From Falsiroseomonas sp050563525 (GTDB taxonomy: Bacteria > Pseudomonadota > Alphaproteobacteria > Acetobacterales > Acetobacteraceae): a DNA stretch of 64,000 nucleotides. The DNA is taken from contig NZ_JBNXUN010000006.1 in the NCBI RefSeq assembly GCF_050563525.1, positions 124,001 through 188,000 on the forward strand, read 5' to 3'. Shown piece after piece: positions 34,420 to 42,423 of the stretch. Under the pieces are notes generated by a model. The model did no database searches, was not told where the DNA came from, and saw only the letters and a program-made list of their open reading frames with translations. Position numbers and translations under genes: made by a program. Each line of letters begins with the position of its first letter. The stretch's first letter is position 1.

Positions 34420-34514
34420 CGCCTCGGCAGGACTAGAACAAACCAAGAACTACCACCGGATCGCCACCGCCGCAACCCCTCGCCCTCGGCGCCCGCGTGC
34501 TCTACACGCGCGGC

Positions 34515-36269
34515 ATGGCCCGCCCCGCCTTCGATGCCGCCTCCCTCCCGCTGATCCGCCGGCTGTGGCGCGACCATGTCCGGCAGCACCGGCGGGGCCT
34601 GGTGCTGGCCGCCATCTGCACCCTCGGCGTCGCCGCCACCACGGCGCTGTACCCGCTGATCATCCAGCAGGCCTTCAACCTGTTCGCGGAGGGCAATCCC
34701 GGCGTGGTCTGGGCGCTGCCGCCGATCATCATCGCCGTCACCCTCGCCCGCGCGCTCACCATGTACGGCCAGGCGGTCGCGACGCAGATGGTGGTGCTCA
34801 GCGTCATCGCGCAGTTGCAGCGGGACCTGTTCCACGCCCTGACGCGCGCCGACCTCGCCGTCGTGGCGCGGGAGGCGCCGGCGCGGCACGCCGCCCGCTT
34901 CACCGCGGACGCCGCCCTGATCCGGGAGGCGCTGACCAAGGCGATGAGCGGCGTCGGCGACGTGCTGACGGTGATCGGGCTGGTGGGATCGATGCTGTGG
35001 ATGGACTGGAAGATGGCGCTGCTGTCCTCCCTTCTCTACCCCATCGCGGCGGTGCCGATCCTGCGCATCGGCAAGCGCATCCGCCGCGCCTCCGCCGGCA
35101 TGCAGGACCGGGTGGGGGAAACCGCCTCGCTTCTGGTGGAGAGTTTTTCCGCCGCCCGCGTGGTGCGCGCCTACCGGCTGGAGGCCGCGGAGGAAGCGCG
35201 CGCCGCCAACGCCTTCGCCCGGCTGCGCGACAGCCAGTTGTCCATCCAGCGTTCCCGCGCCCGGCTCGACCCGGTGCTGGAGGCGCTGGGCGGCATCGCC
35301 GTCGCCGCGGTGCTGGGCTTCGTCGGCTGGCGCGTCTCGACCGGACTCGGCACCATCGGCGACTTCACAGGGTTCGTCGCGGCGCTGCTGATCGCGGCGC
35401 GGCCGGCGCGCGCGCTGGGCAGCCTGAACGCGGCGTTGCAGGAGGGGCTGGCTGGGTTGTCCCGCGTGTTCGGCGTGGTGGATGAGAAGCCGCGCATCGT
35501 CGACGCGCCGGATGCCGTGACGCTGCCGCCGGGCGAGGGCAGCGTGGCGTTCGAGGATGTCGGCTTCGCCTATGAAGGCGTGCCGGATGCGGCGCTATCC
35601 GGGTTGAGCTTCGCGGCGCGGCCCGGCCGCACCGTGGCGCTGGTCGGACCCTCCGGTGCCGGAAAATCCACCGCGCTGGCGCTGGTGCCGCGGCTGTACG
35701 ACGTGACGGCGGGGCGCATCGTGATCGACGGCGCCGACATCCGCGGCGTGACGCTGGACAGCCTGCGCGACGCCATCGCCTATGTCGGCCAGGACGCCGT
35801 TCTGTTCGACGATACCGCCTTCGCCAATATCGCCTGCGGCCGTCCGGGCGCGACGGCGGCGGAGGTGGAGGATGCGGCGCGCGCCGCCGCGGCGCATGAC
35901 TTCCTCGCGCTTCTGCCCGAAGGCTACGCCACGCCGCTCGGCAACCAGGGCTCCCGCCTGTCGGGCGGCCAGCGCCAGCGCGTCTCGCTGGCCCGCGCGC
36001 TGCTGCGCAATCCGCGCGTGCTGCTGCTGGACGAGGCGACCAGCGCCCTGGATGCGGAGAACGAGGCGCTGGTGCAGCAGGCGCTCGCCCGGCTGCGCGA
36101 GGGCCGCACCACGCTGGTGATCGCGCATCGCCTGTCCACCGTGCGCGACGCCGACCTGATCGTGGTGATGGAAGCCGGCCGCGCCGTGGAACAGGGCGAC
36201 CATGCCGGGCTGATGGCGCAGGACGGGCTGTATGCGCGCCTGGTCCGCACCCAGGCCTTCGTAACATGA
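34515..36269 (+). CDS. MsbA-like ABC exporter
   Basis: A 584-aa half-transporter with six helices in the first 310 residues and a C-terminal ATPase. Walker A is GPSGAGKST, the Q-loop is YVGQDAVLFDD, the signature is LSGGQRQRVSLA, Walker B is LLLDEATSALD and the H-loop is IAHRLST. The type fits lipid, lipid A or peptide exporters (MsbA group). ATG 34515 is used because MARPAFDAASLPLIRRLW is the start of the first cytosolic helix. It is followed by a hexapeptide acyltransferase with a 4-nt overlap, so the substrate may be an acylated lipid or glycan. Confidence 0.88.
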   Translation: MARPAFDAASLPLIRRLWRDHVRQHRRGLVLAAICTLGVAATTALYPLIIQQAFNLFAEGNPGVVWALPPIIIAVTLARALTMYGQAVATQMVVLSVIAQLQRDLFHALTRADLAVVAREAPARHAARFTADAALIREALTKAMSGVGDVLTVIGLVGSMLWMDWKMALLSSLLYPIAAVPILRIGKRIRRASAGMQDRVGETASLLVESFSAARVVRAYRLEAAEEARAANAFARLRDSQLSIQRSRARLDPVLEALGGIAVAAVLGFVGWRVSTGLGTIGDFTGFVAALLIAARPARALGSLNAALQEGLAGLSRVFGVVDEKPRIVDAPDAVTLPPGEGSVAFEDVGFAYEGVPDAALSGLSFAARPGRTVALVGPSGAGKSTALALVPRLYDVTAGRIVIDGADIRGVTLDSLRDAIAYVGQDAVLFDDTAFANIACGRPGATAAEVEDAARAAAAHDFLALLPEGYATPLGNQGSRLSGGQRQRVSLARALLRNPRVLLLDEATSALDAENEALVQQALARLREGRTTLVIAHRLSTVRDADLIVVMEAGRAVEQGDHAGLMAQDGLYARLVRTQAFVT

Positions 36270-36946
36270 GATCCAAGGCCGAGGCGGCGCGGCTGCCGGA
36301 CCCCGATGCGCTGCACCCGATCGCCAACAAGCCGCGCGTGGTGTTCCTGAAGCCGCTGCTGGCGACGCAGCCCGGCATCACCAACTGCGAAATCGGCGCC
36401 TTCACCTATTACGACGACCCGCTGCACGCGAAGGACTTCTTCCGCCGCAACCTGCTGTACAATTTCGGGGCGTCCGGCGCACGACTGGTGATCGGCAGGT
36501 TCTGCGCCGTCGCGACCGGCGCGCGCTTCATGTTCCCCGATGCGATGCACGCCACCGGCGGCCCTTCCACCTACCCCTTCGGCATCATGGGCGGCGCCTT
36601 CGAGATGGCGCTGCCGCTGGCGGACTACCCCTGGCGCGCCTCCGGCGACACGGTGCTGGGGCACGACATCTGGGTGGGGATGGAGGCGCTGGTGATGCCG
36701 GGGGTTCGCATCGGCCATGGCGCCGTGATCGGCGCGCGGGCGGTGGTGACGCGGGACGTGCCGGATTACGCGGTGGCGGCCGGCAACCCGGCCACGGTGC
36801 GGCGCCGGCGCTATTCCGAGGAGGACGCGGCGCGGCTGGTGGCGCTGGGCTGGTGGGACTGGCCGGTGGCACGCATCGCGCGGGCCATCCCGGTGCTGGC
36901 GAAGGGTGGCGTGGTGGCGCTCGAGGATTTTTCCGCGCAGGGCTGA
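36266..36946 (+). CDS. CatB/Vat-type hexapeptide acyltransferase
   Basis: A 226-aa left-handed beta-helix acyltransferase of the xenobiotic/streptogramin type. The family blocks are YYDDPLHAKDFFRRNLLYNFG, GRFCAVATGARFMFPDAMHATGGPST (with the catalytic His) and DIWVGMEALVMPGVRIGHGAVIGARAVVTRDVPDYAVAAGNPA. It would transfer an acetyl or acyl group from acyl-CoA to an unknown hydroxyl. The ATG overlaps the exporter gene by 4 nt (ATGA). It could modify an exported compound, or just be an envelope-sugar acylase. Confidence 0.85.
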   Translation: MRSKAEAARLPDPDALHPIANKPRVVFLKPLLATQPGITNCEIGAFTYYDDPLHAKDFFRRNLLYNFGASGARLVIGRFCAVATGARFMFPDAMHATGGPSTYPFGIMGGAFEMALPLADYPWRASGDTVLGHDIWVGMEALVMPGVRIGHGAVIGARAVVTRDVPDYAVAAGNPATVRRRRYSEEDAARLVALGWWDWPVARIARAIPVLAKGGVVALEDFSAQG

Positions 36947-36952
36947 GGCGGG

Positions 36953-37693
36953 CTATTCCCGCCGCAGCACCCCATCCACCAGCCGGTCCGCCCAGGGGCG
37001 GCTCTGGAACCGCGCGCGCAGATCGGCTTCATCGTAGTCCTGCCGGAGCCAGTCGAGGAACGGCTTCGGGCCGTGCCGCGCCTGGAACGCGGCGTAGTCG
37101 CGGAAGAACGCGTCGAGGATGCCGGTGCGGCTCGCAGCCACATGGCCGAAGCGCCAGTGCAGTTGGTCCAGCGCCGCCTCCACCGGGCGGCCCTGCAGCA
37201 GCAGCCAGATGCCGGCGATCAGCCCGGTGCGGTCGGCGCCGGATTTGCAGTGGATCAGCAGCGGCTCCGGCAGCGTCGGCAGCAGCTCCACCAGGCGCAG
37301 GATGCGGTCCTTGTGCGGTGCGCCGCGGCTCTCGAAGGGCGCGTCGGCGTGCACCAGCCCGAGTTCCCCGGCCCGCGCCCGGCCGAGCGCATCCGATCCG
37401 CACTCCTGCCGGTGCCCACGCAGGTTCAGCACGGCGCGCAGGCCGAAGCGCCGCTGCGCCGCGGCCAATTGCCAGGGCAGCGGGTGGTTGGACCGGTACA
37501 GCCGTCCTTCCTCCACCACGGCCCAGTTGCGCCACGGAATACGCAGCGCGGCGTGGTCGACCAGCAGGCTGTTGATCCAGGCGGCGCGGCGCCCGGCGGC
37601 GGAGGACAGGTTCACCGCCCTGATATGGCGCCCCGCGCCCCCCAAGGCCAGCCGCTGCAACGAACGGCTGCCATGCGGCCGCGTTGAGGGCAT
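36953..37693 (-). CDS. Dual-specificity/tyrosine phosphatase-like protein
   Basis: A protein of about 246 aa with the CX5R signature HCKSGADRTG (Cys149, Arg155) and the usual general-acid region around VHADAPF. It may dephosphorylate phosphoproteins or inositol-type lipids. ATG 37693 leaves only 23 nt to the divergent gene at 37717; a shorter form from GTG 37615 is possible and would leave more promoter room. It is convergent with the acyltransferase gene (6 nt). Confidence 0.82.
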   Translation of the reverse strand: MPSTRPHGSRSLQRLALGGAGRHIRAVNLSSAAGRRAAWINSLLVDHAALRIPWRNWAVVEEGRLYRSNHPLPWQLAAAQRRFGLRAVLNLRGHRQECGSDALGRARAGELGLVHADAPFESRGAPHKDRILRLVELLPTLPEPLLIHCKSGADRTGLIAGIWLLLQGRPVEAALDQLHWRFGHVAASRTGILDAFFRDYAAFQARHGPKPFLDWLRQDYDEADLRARFQSRPWADRLVDGVLRRE

Positions 37694-37716
37694 GGCAGCA
37701 GGAGGAAAAAAGCGCC

Positions 37717-37929
37717 ATGACGAACGCCAAGATCCCGCCCGTTCCGCCCGCCAACCGCAGCCCCGCTGGTGGTTCCAAGGCGGGCGGCGCCACGCCGGGT
37801 GGCAGCCCGATCCCGGAAGACGTGGCCCAGGACAACATCGATTCGAAGAACCGCAAGATCGACCAGCAGGGCCGCCAGGGGAACATCAACCAGAACACCC
37901 ACAACGTCGGCTATCAGCAGGACCGCTGA
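37717..37929 (+). CDS. Small hydrophilic disordered protein, Asn/Gln-rich end
   Basis: A 70-aa protein that starts MTNAKIPPVPPANRSP, continues Gly/Pro-rich, then PEDVAQDNIDSKNRKIDQQGRQGN and ends in an Asn/Gln-rich tail with VGYQQDR. No cysteine, no hydrophobic segment and no signal; probably disordered. AGGAGG lies about 9 nt before ATG 37717, supporting real translation. Function is not known. It stands between the divergent phosphatase and the convergent DedA gene. Confidence 0.65.
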   Translation: MTNAKIPPVPPANRSPAGGSKAGGATPGGSPIPEDVAQDNIDSKNRKIDQQGRQGNINQNTHNVGYQQDR

Positions 37930-37949
37930 CCCAGACGCGCGGCGGTGGT

Positions 37950-38570
37950 TCAGCCAGGCTGGCCGCTGCGCACCCAGACCGCGCGCAGCGACAGCCAGGC
38001 GCCCAGCGCCGCGATGGCGACCAGCACCAGCAGCAGCGGATCGGCGCGGTCCCCCAGCACCGCGGCGATCCACCCTGCAGCGGCCCCCGGCATCAACAGC
38101 AGCGGCACCCAGATCACCGCGGAGGTGACGTTGGCGACCTGAAACTGCCATTGGCGCATCCGCGTGACGCCGGCGATGATGGGCGCGACCGCGCGCAGCG
38201 GGCTGACGAAGCGGGCGATGAACACCGCCCACATCCCCCATCGCCGGAACGCCAGTACTCCGCGCGCATACATCCGCCGGTACTGCCGCGGCAGGTGGCG
38301 CCGCACGACGGTGGGCCCGAGCCACCGGCAAAGCCAGAACCCCACCGCATCGCCCACCACCGCGCCGGCGAAGGTCGCCACCAGGACCGGGCCGGGCGGC
38401 AGGATGCCGCTGCCGATCAGCAGGCCGATGCCGAGCAGCAGCGCCGAGCCCGGCACGAAGATCCCGATCAGCGGCACCGATTCGATGAAGGCGATGGCGA
38501 AGGCGAAGGCGGGCGCCCAGGCCGCATGCGCCTCCACCCACGCGATCAGCGGCACGATGAGATGGTCCAT
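37950..38570 (-). CDS. DedA-family membrane protein
   Basis: A 206-aa membrane protein of the DedA/SNARE-associated (VTT) family, which maintain membrane potential and flip polyprenyl or phosphatidyl lipids. The signatures are FAIAFIESVPLIGIFVPGSALLLGIG and FIARFVSPLRAVAPIIAGV (F-x-x-R-x-x-P-x-x-R-x-x-x-x-x-x-x-G). At least four helices are visible. The start at ATG 38570 (MDHLIVPLIAWVEAH) fits the family; the upstream frame is antisense to the tctA end. Confidence 0.86.
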   Translation of the reverse strand: MDHLIVPLIAWVEAHAAWAPAFAFAIAFIESVPLIGIFVPGSALLLGIGLLIGSGILPPGPVLVATFAGAVVGDAVGFWLCRWLGPTVVRRHLPRQYRRMYARGVLAFRRWGMWAVFIARFVSPLRAVAPIIAGVTRMRQWQFQVANVTSAVIWVPLLLMPGAAAGWIAAVLGDRADPLLLVLVAIAALGAWLSLRAVWVRSGQPG

Positions 38571-38580
38571 GAAGTGTCCG

Positions 38581-40116
38581 TCAGTTGGCCGCGGCGTCGG
38601 TCTGGGCGCGCTGCAGCGCCAGGGCGGCGGCGCTGCGCCCGCGGATGGTGGCATAGATCGCCCAAAGCAGCAGCAATGCCGTGGCGCCCAGGAAGCCGGC
38701 GCTGATCGGCCGTTCCACGAACACCGTCAGGTCGCCGCGCGACAGCAGCATGGCGCGGCGCAGATGTTCCTCCATCAGCGGCCCGAGGATGAAGCCGAGC
38801 ACCAGCGGCGCCGGCTCGAACTTCAGCTTCAGCATGGCGTAGCCGACGACGCCGAAGAACATCACCAGCAGCACGTCGAAGTAGCTGTTGTTGATGCTGA
38901 ACACGCCGATGCAGATGAACAGCAGGATCGCCGGGTACAGGATCGAATAGGGAATCCGCAGCATGCGCACCCAAAGCCCGATCAGCGGGATGTTCAGGAT
39001 CACCAGCAGGATGTTGCCGATCCAGAAGCTGGCGATCAGGCCCCAGAACAGCTCGGGGTATTCCGTCATCAGCCGGGGGCCGGGCTGGATGCCCTGGATG
39101 ATCAGCGCGCCCAGCATCAGCGCCATCACCGCGTCACCCGGGATGCCCAAGGTCAGGGTCGGGATGAACGCGGTCTGCGCCGCGGCGTTGTTGGCGGATT
39201 CGGGTGCGGTGACGCCCTCGATCGCGCCCTTGCCGAAACGCTCCGGCTGCTTCGCGATGCGCTTCTCCAACGCGTAGGACATGAAGGATGCGATGGTGCC
39301 GCCGGCGCCCGGCAGCGCGCCGAAGAAGCTGCCGACGCCGGTGCCGCGCAGCATCGGCTTCCAGGACCGCTTCCAGTCATCCCGCTTCGGCATCATCGAG
39401 CGCATGGTGATCTTCTGCCCGGCGACCTCCGCCGTGGTGACGCGGCCGATGCTGCCGATCACCTCCGCCACGCCGAACAGGCCCATGGCCAGCGCCACCA
39501 GGCTGATGCCATCCGACAGGTAGGGGATGTCGAAGGTGAAGCGCTGCTGGCCGGTCTGCACGTCGGTGCCGACCATGCCGAGGCAGAGGCCGAACAGCAC
39601 CATCGCGATGCCCTTCGCCGGCGAGCCCTGCGCCAGCGTCGCCGCCGCCACCAGGCCCAGCAGCATCATGGCGAAATAGTCCGCCGGCCCAAAGGCCAGC
39701 GCCACCTCCGCCAGCTTCGGCGCGAACAGCGTCAGGATGACGATGCCGAGGCTGGCGCCGACGAAGCTCGCGATGGTCGTCATGAACAGCGCGACGCCGG
39801 CGCGGCCCTGCTTCGACATCGGGTAGCCATCGAGGCAGGCCACCGCGGCGGAAGGCGTGCCCGGCAGGTTCAGCAGGATCGACGCGGTGGAGCCGCCGTA
39901 GGAGGCGCCGTAGTAGATGCCCGCCAGCATGATGATGGCGGTGGTCGCGGGCACGTGGAAGGTGAGCGGCAGCAACATTGAGATGGTGGCGAGCGCGCCG
40001 ATGCCCGGCAGCACGCCGATGAAGGTGCCGAGGAAGACGCCGAGGAAGCAGTAGAACAGGTTCTCGGGGGAGAAGGCGGTGGCGAAGCCCATCGCCAGCA
40101 TGCCGAAGACTTCCAT
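38581..40116 (-). CDS. tctA: Tripartite tricarboxylate transporter, large membrane subunit TctA
   Basis: A 511-aa permease with 10-12 helices. Family blocks are FLGVFLGTFIGVLPGIGALATISMLLPLTF and YGASYGGSTASILLNLPGTPSAAVACLDGYP, followed by GGTIASFMSYALEKRIAK and the repeat GVTAPESANNAAAQTAFIPTLTLGIPGDAVMALM. It forms a secondary transporter with TctB, fed by the TctC binding protein of this operon. ATG 40116 is 1 nt after the tctB stop. The substrate is a carboxylate of unknown identity. Confidence 0.94.
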   Translation of the reverse strand: MEVFGMLAMGFATAFSPENLFYCFLGVFLGTFIGVLPGIGALATISMLLPLTFHVPATTAIIMLAGIYYGASYGGSTASILLNLPGTPSAAVACLDGYPMSKQGRAGVALFMTTIASFVGASLGIVILTLFAPKLAEVALAFGPADYFAMMLLGLVAAATLAQGSPAKGIAMVLFGLCLGMVGTDVQTGQQRFTFDIPYLSDGISLVALAMGLFGVAEVIGSIGRVTTAEVAGQKITMRSMMPKRDDWKRSWKPMLRGTGVGSFFGALPGAGGTIASFMSYALEKRIAKQPERFGKGAIEGVTAPESANNAAAQTAFIPTLTLGIPGDAVMALMLGALIIQGIQPGPRLMTEYPELFWGLIASFWIGNILLVILNIPLIGLWVRMLRIPYSILYPAILLFICIGVFSINNSYFDVLLVMFFGVVGYAMLKLKFEPAPLVLGFILGPLMEEHLRRAMLLSRGDLTVFVERPISAGFLGATALLLLWAIYATIRGRSAAALALQRAQTDAAAN

Positions 40117-40117
40117 G

Positions 40118-40570
40118 TCAGTGGCTCCACCACCGGAAGGCCGGCACCGGAATGCCAAGACCCTTGGTGAACACGAGGACCGCCATGGCGGACAGGGCGA
40201 TGGCAAGGACGGTGGTGCGCAGCCAGCGCAATTCCTGCTCGGCCAGCGAGACGATGACGACCAGGGCGACGGTGGCCGGCACCAGGCCCGCAGGCTCGAT
40301 CAGGAAGGCGAAGGACAGGCCGCCGGCGATGATGGCGAGCAGCGGCCGAACGGCGGGGCGGGGCATTTCGCCGGGTCGGAACCAGGCTGGTACGAGGATC
40401 AGAAGGCCGAAGACCGTGACAAGTAGACCAAGCGCGCCAGGAAAAGCCCCAGGTCCCATCCGGCGCATCTGGCCGAAATCGTAATGTGTCTGTGCATGCC
40501 AGAACACCCACAGGCCAAACAACAGCAGGACGCAACCACCGATCACGTCCGTCCAGTCTCGCCTGTGCAT
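40118..40570 (-). CDS. tctB: Tripartite tricarboxylate transporter, small subunit TctB
   Basis: A 150-aa protein with four predicted helices, of the TctB type (MHRRDWTDVIGGCVLLLFGLWVFWHA, FPGALGLLVTVFGLLILV, and the end SAMAVLVFTKGLGIPVPAF). It associates with TctA in the inner membrane. ATG 40570 is used since the family N-terminus (R-R-D-W) begins there; the frame beyond is unrelated. It lies 192 nt from tctC, with a strong hairpin in between. Confidence 0.86.
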   Translation of the reverse strand: MHRRDWTDVIGGCVLLLFGLWVFWHAQTHYDFGQMRRMGPGAFPGALGLLVTVFGLLILVPAWFRPGEMPRPAVRPLLAIIAGGLSFAFLIEPAGLVPATVALVVIVSLAEQELRWLRTTVLAIALSAMAVLVFTKGLGIPVPAFRWWSH

Positions 40571-40705
40571 CCCGGATGCTCTCCCTTTGCTTACACCACG
40601 GAGCTGATCCAGCGGCGCGGGGTTCGTGACACATGAACGTAGAATTGCAAGCAAGAAATCTTTGGATTGGGGACGCGGCCGGTCACGAGGCCGAAAGGCC
40701 AAGAG

Positions 40706-40733
40706 AAAAGGCGCGCCGCTGATGCGACGCGCC
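40706..40733 (-). terminator. Terminator or attenuator between tctC and tctBA
   Basis: On the minus strand, GGCGCGTCGC-ATCA-GCGGCGCGCC forms a 10-bp stem (one G-U pair) and is followed by TTTT (40706-40709 read on the minus strand). It lies 29 nt after the tctC stop and 136 nt before the tctB start. Read-through would let tctC outproduce tctBA, as is usual for binding proteins. Confidence 0.8.
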
Positions 40734-40762
40734 CTTGGTGGGCGGCAGCCTGGTGGCGATGC

Positions 40763-41746
40763 CTATTCGAGCCGCGCGCCGGAAATCCGAACCGTCTCCC
40801 GCCACATCGGGCGCTCCCGCTCCGCCCGCGCCTTGGCTTCCTCCGGCGTGCTCCAGATGGCGCGGGCGCCGGTGCGCAGGAAGCGGTCCTGCATCTCCGG
40901 CGTCTCCGAAACCTCCTTGATGGCGGCGGAGGCGCGCTGCGTGATCGCCGCCGGGACGCCGGCCGGGAAGGCCATGGCGCACCAGGAGGTGACGACGAAA
41001 TCCGGCACGCCGGCTTCCGCCATGGTCGGCACGTCCGGCAGGGTCGGCCAACGCTCCGCGCTGGTCACCGCCAGCGCCCGCATCTGGCCGCTGGCGATGA
41101 TCGGGACGTAGGAGGCCAAATTGTCGAGCGCGAAGTTGATGTCGCCGGACAGCAGCGCCGGGATGGTCTGCGCCGCGCCGCGGAACGGCACGTGCACGCC
41201 CTCGATCCCCAGGCGGTTGGTGAACATGGAACCCGAGAGGTGCGGCGTGGTGCCGACGCCGGGGGAGCCGTAGTTCACGCCGCCCTGCTTCGCCTTGGCC
41301 CAGGTGATGAAGTCCCGCAGGTTGGTGGCCGGCACATGCGCCGCCGGCACCGCCAGCACGTTGGGCAGTTCCCAGTGCATGGAGATCGGCGAGATGTCCT
41401 TCTCCGGGTCGTAGGGCAGCCGGGCGTACAGGTACTGGTTGATCGACCAGCCACCGACCGTCACCGGGCCCATGGTATAGCCATCCGCGTTGCTCTTCGC
41501 GATCGCGTCATGGCCGATGTTGCCACCGGCGCCGGGGCGGTTTTCCACCACGAAGGGCTGGCCGAGCTTCTGCGACAGTTGCTCGCAGACCAGGCGGGCC
41601 AGCACGTCGGTGGACCCGCCCGGCGGCCACGGCACGATCACCCGCACCGGCCGCGCCGGCCACTGCGCCTGCGCCGAGGCGGGGAGGGTCGCGACGAAGG
41701 GCGCGCCCAGAGTGGTGCCAAGCAGGATTCGGCGGCTGATATTCAT
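40763..41746 (-). CDS. tctC: Tripartite tricarboxylate transporter, binding protein TctC
   Basis: A 327-aa periplasmic receptor with a twin-arginine-like signal peptide (MNISRRILLGTTLGAPFVATLPASAQA). Family blocks are WPARPVRVIVPWPPGGSTDVLARL, VVENRPGAGGNIGHDAIAKSNADGYT, VPFRGAAQTIPALLSGDINFALDN and WPTLPDVPTMAEAGVPDF. GGAG lies 9 nt before ATG 41746. It supplies TctAB with a carboxylate, and unlike the Bug protein at 670-1629 it sits with its own membrane subunits. Confidence 0.93.
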   Translation of the reverse strand: MNISRRILLGTTLGAPFVATLPASAQAQWPARPVRVIVPWPPGGSTDVLARLVCEQLSQKLGQPFVVENRPGAGGNIGHDAIAKSNADGYTMGPVTVGGWSINQYLYARLPYDPEKDISPISMHWELPNVLAVPAAHVPATNLRDFITWAKAKQGGVNYGSPGVGTTPHLSGSMFTNRLGIEGVHVPFRGAAQTIPALLSGDINFALDNLASYVPIIASGQMRALAVTSAERWPTLPDVPTMAEAGVPDFVVTSWCAMAFPAGVPAAITQRASAAIKEVSETPEMQDRFLRTGARAIWSTPEEAKARAERERPMWRETVRISGARLE

Positions 41747-41812
41747 TCTTGCTGTCTCCGGACGTTTCGTCTCGGCCCAGGATACCGCCCCCGGGCCGCC
41801 GCGGCTACCGCG

Positions 41813-42322
41813 TCACCCGTCGCGCCGCGCCTGGTTGACCCGGGTGGCCTGGGAGATGCTGCCGATCGCGCGCGGGTCGGGACCGGGATGCGCACGATCC
41901 TCCGAGGTGTCGCGCATGCCGCCGCTGGCGTGGCGGCCGGGGCGGGGATGATGCGGGCGGGCGGCGCGGCGCCGTGCCAGCGCCTCCCGCAGCGCCTCCG
42001 TATTGCGGGCGCGGCGCTGGTCGGCCTCCAGCCGCGCGAACTGCGCGTTCACACGCCGCAGCCCGGCCGCGAAGGCCTGCTTTTTCTGGGACAGCTTCTC
42101 GGCGGATCCGGCCGCCCCCCGCGCCTCGCCCTTGCCGCGCCGGGCCCGCGCCGCCTCCCGGATCAGGTCGCGGGCGCGCTTGTGGTGGGCGCGCAGGCGG
42201 AAGGCCAGGGCACGCAATTCCTCCGGCGGCAGGTTCCCGAGTTCCGGGTGGTGCGTCGGCGCCACGCTCTCGAGTTCCTCGTGCGAAAGCAGGCGCTGTT
42301 CCTCGCGGCGGGTGATGGCCAT
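41813..42322 (-). CDS. Unknown basic helical protein
   Basis: A 169-aa protein that is strongly basic and Arg/Ala-rich, with a long helical, coiled-coil-like middle (SAEKLSQKKQAFAAGLRRVNAQFARLEADQRRARNTEALREALARRRA). The C-terminal part is Pro/His/Arg-rich. No signal, no cysteine, no family recognised. It has a clear start context (MAITRREEQRLLSHEELESVAPTHHPELGNLPPEELRALAFRLRA). It could bind nucleic acid. It stands between tctC and iorB, both on the same strand. Confidence 0.6.
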   Translation of the reverse strand: MAITRREEQRLLSHEELESVAPTHHPELGNLPPEELRALAFRLRAHHKRARDLIREAARARRGKGEARGAAGSAEKLSQKKQAFAAGLRRVNAQFARLEADQRRARNTEALREALARRRAARPHHPRPGRHASGGMRDTSEDRAHPGPDPRAIGSISQATRVNQARRDG

Positions 42323-42423
42323 GTCGTTTCCGATCCTGTCCGTGCAGTCATGCCGATCCTCCTTCGGATCAGCTTATGAATTACAGATAGTTCAGAATCT
42401 GAGGCAAACCACCCCTTGTCGGA

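Noticed and set aside
38164..39981. A long frame opposite tctA
   Set aside because: tctA is complete with all family blocks; the opposite frame is His/Arg/Gln-rich without motifs.
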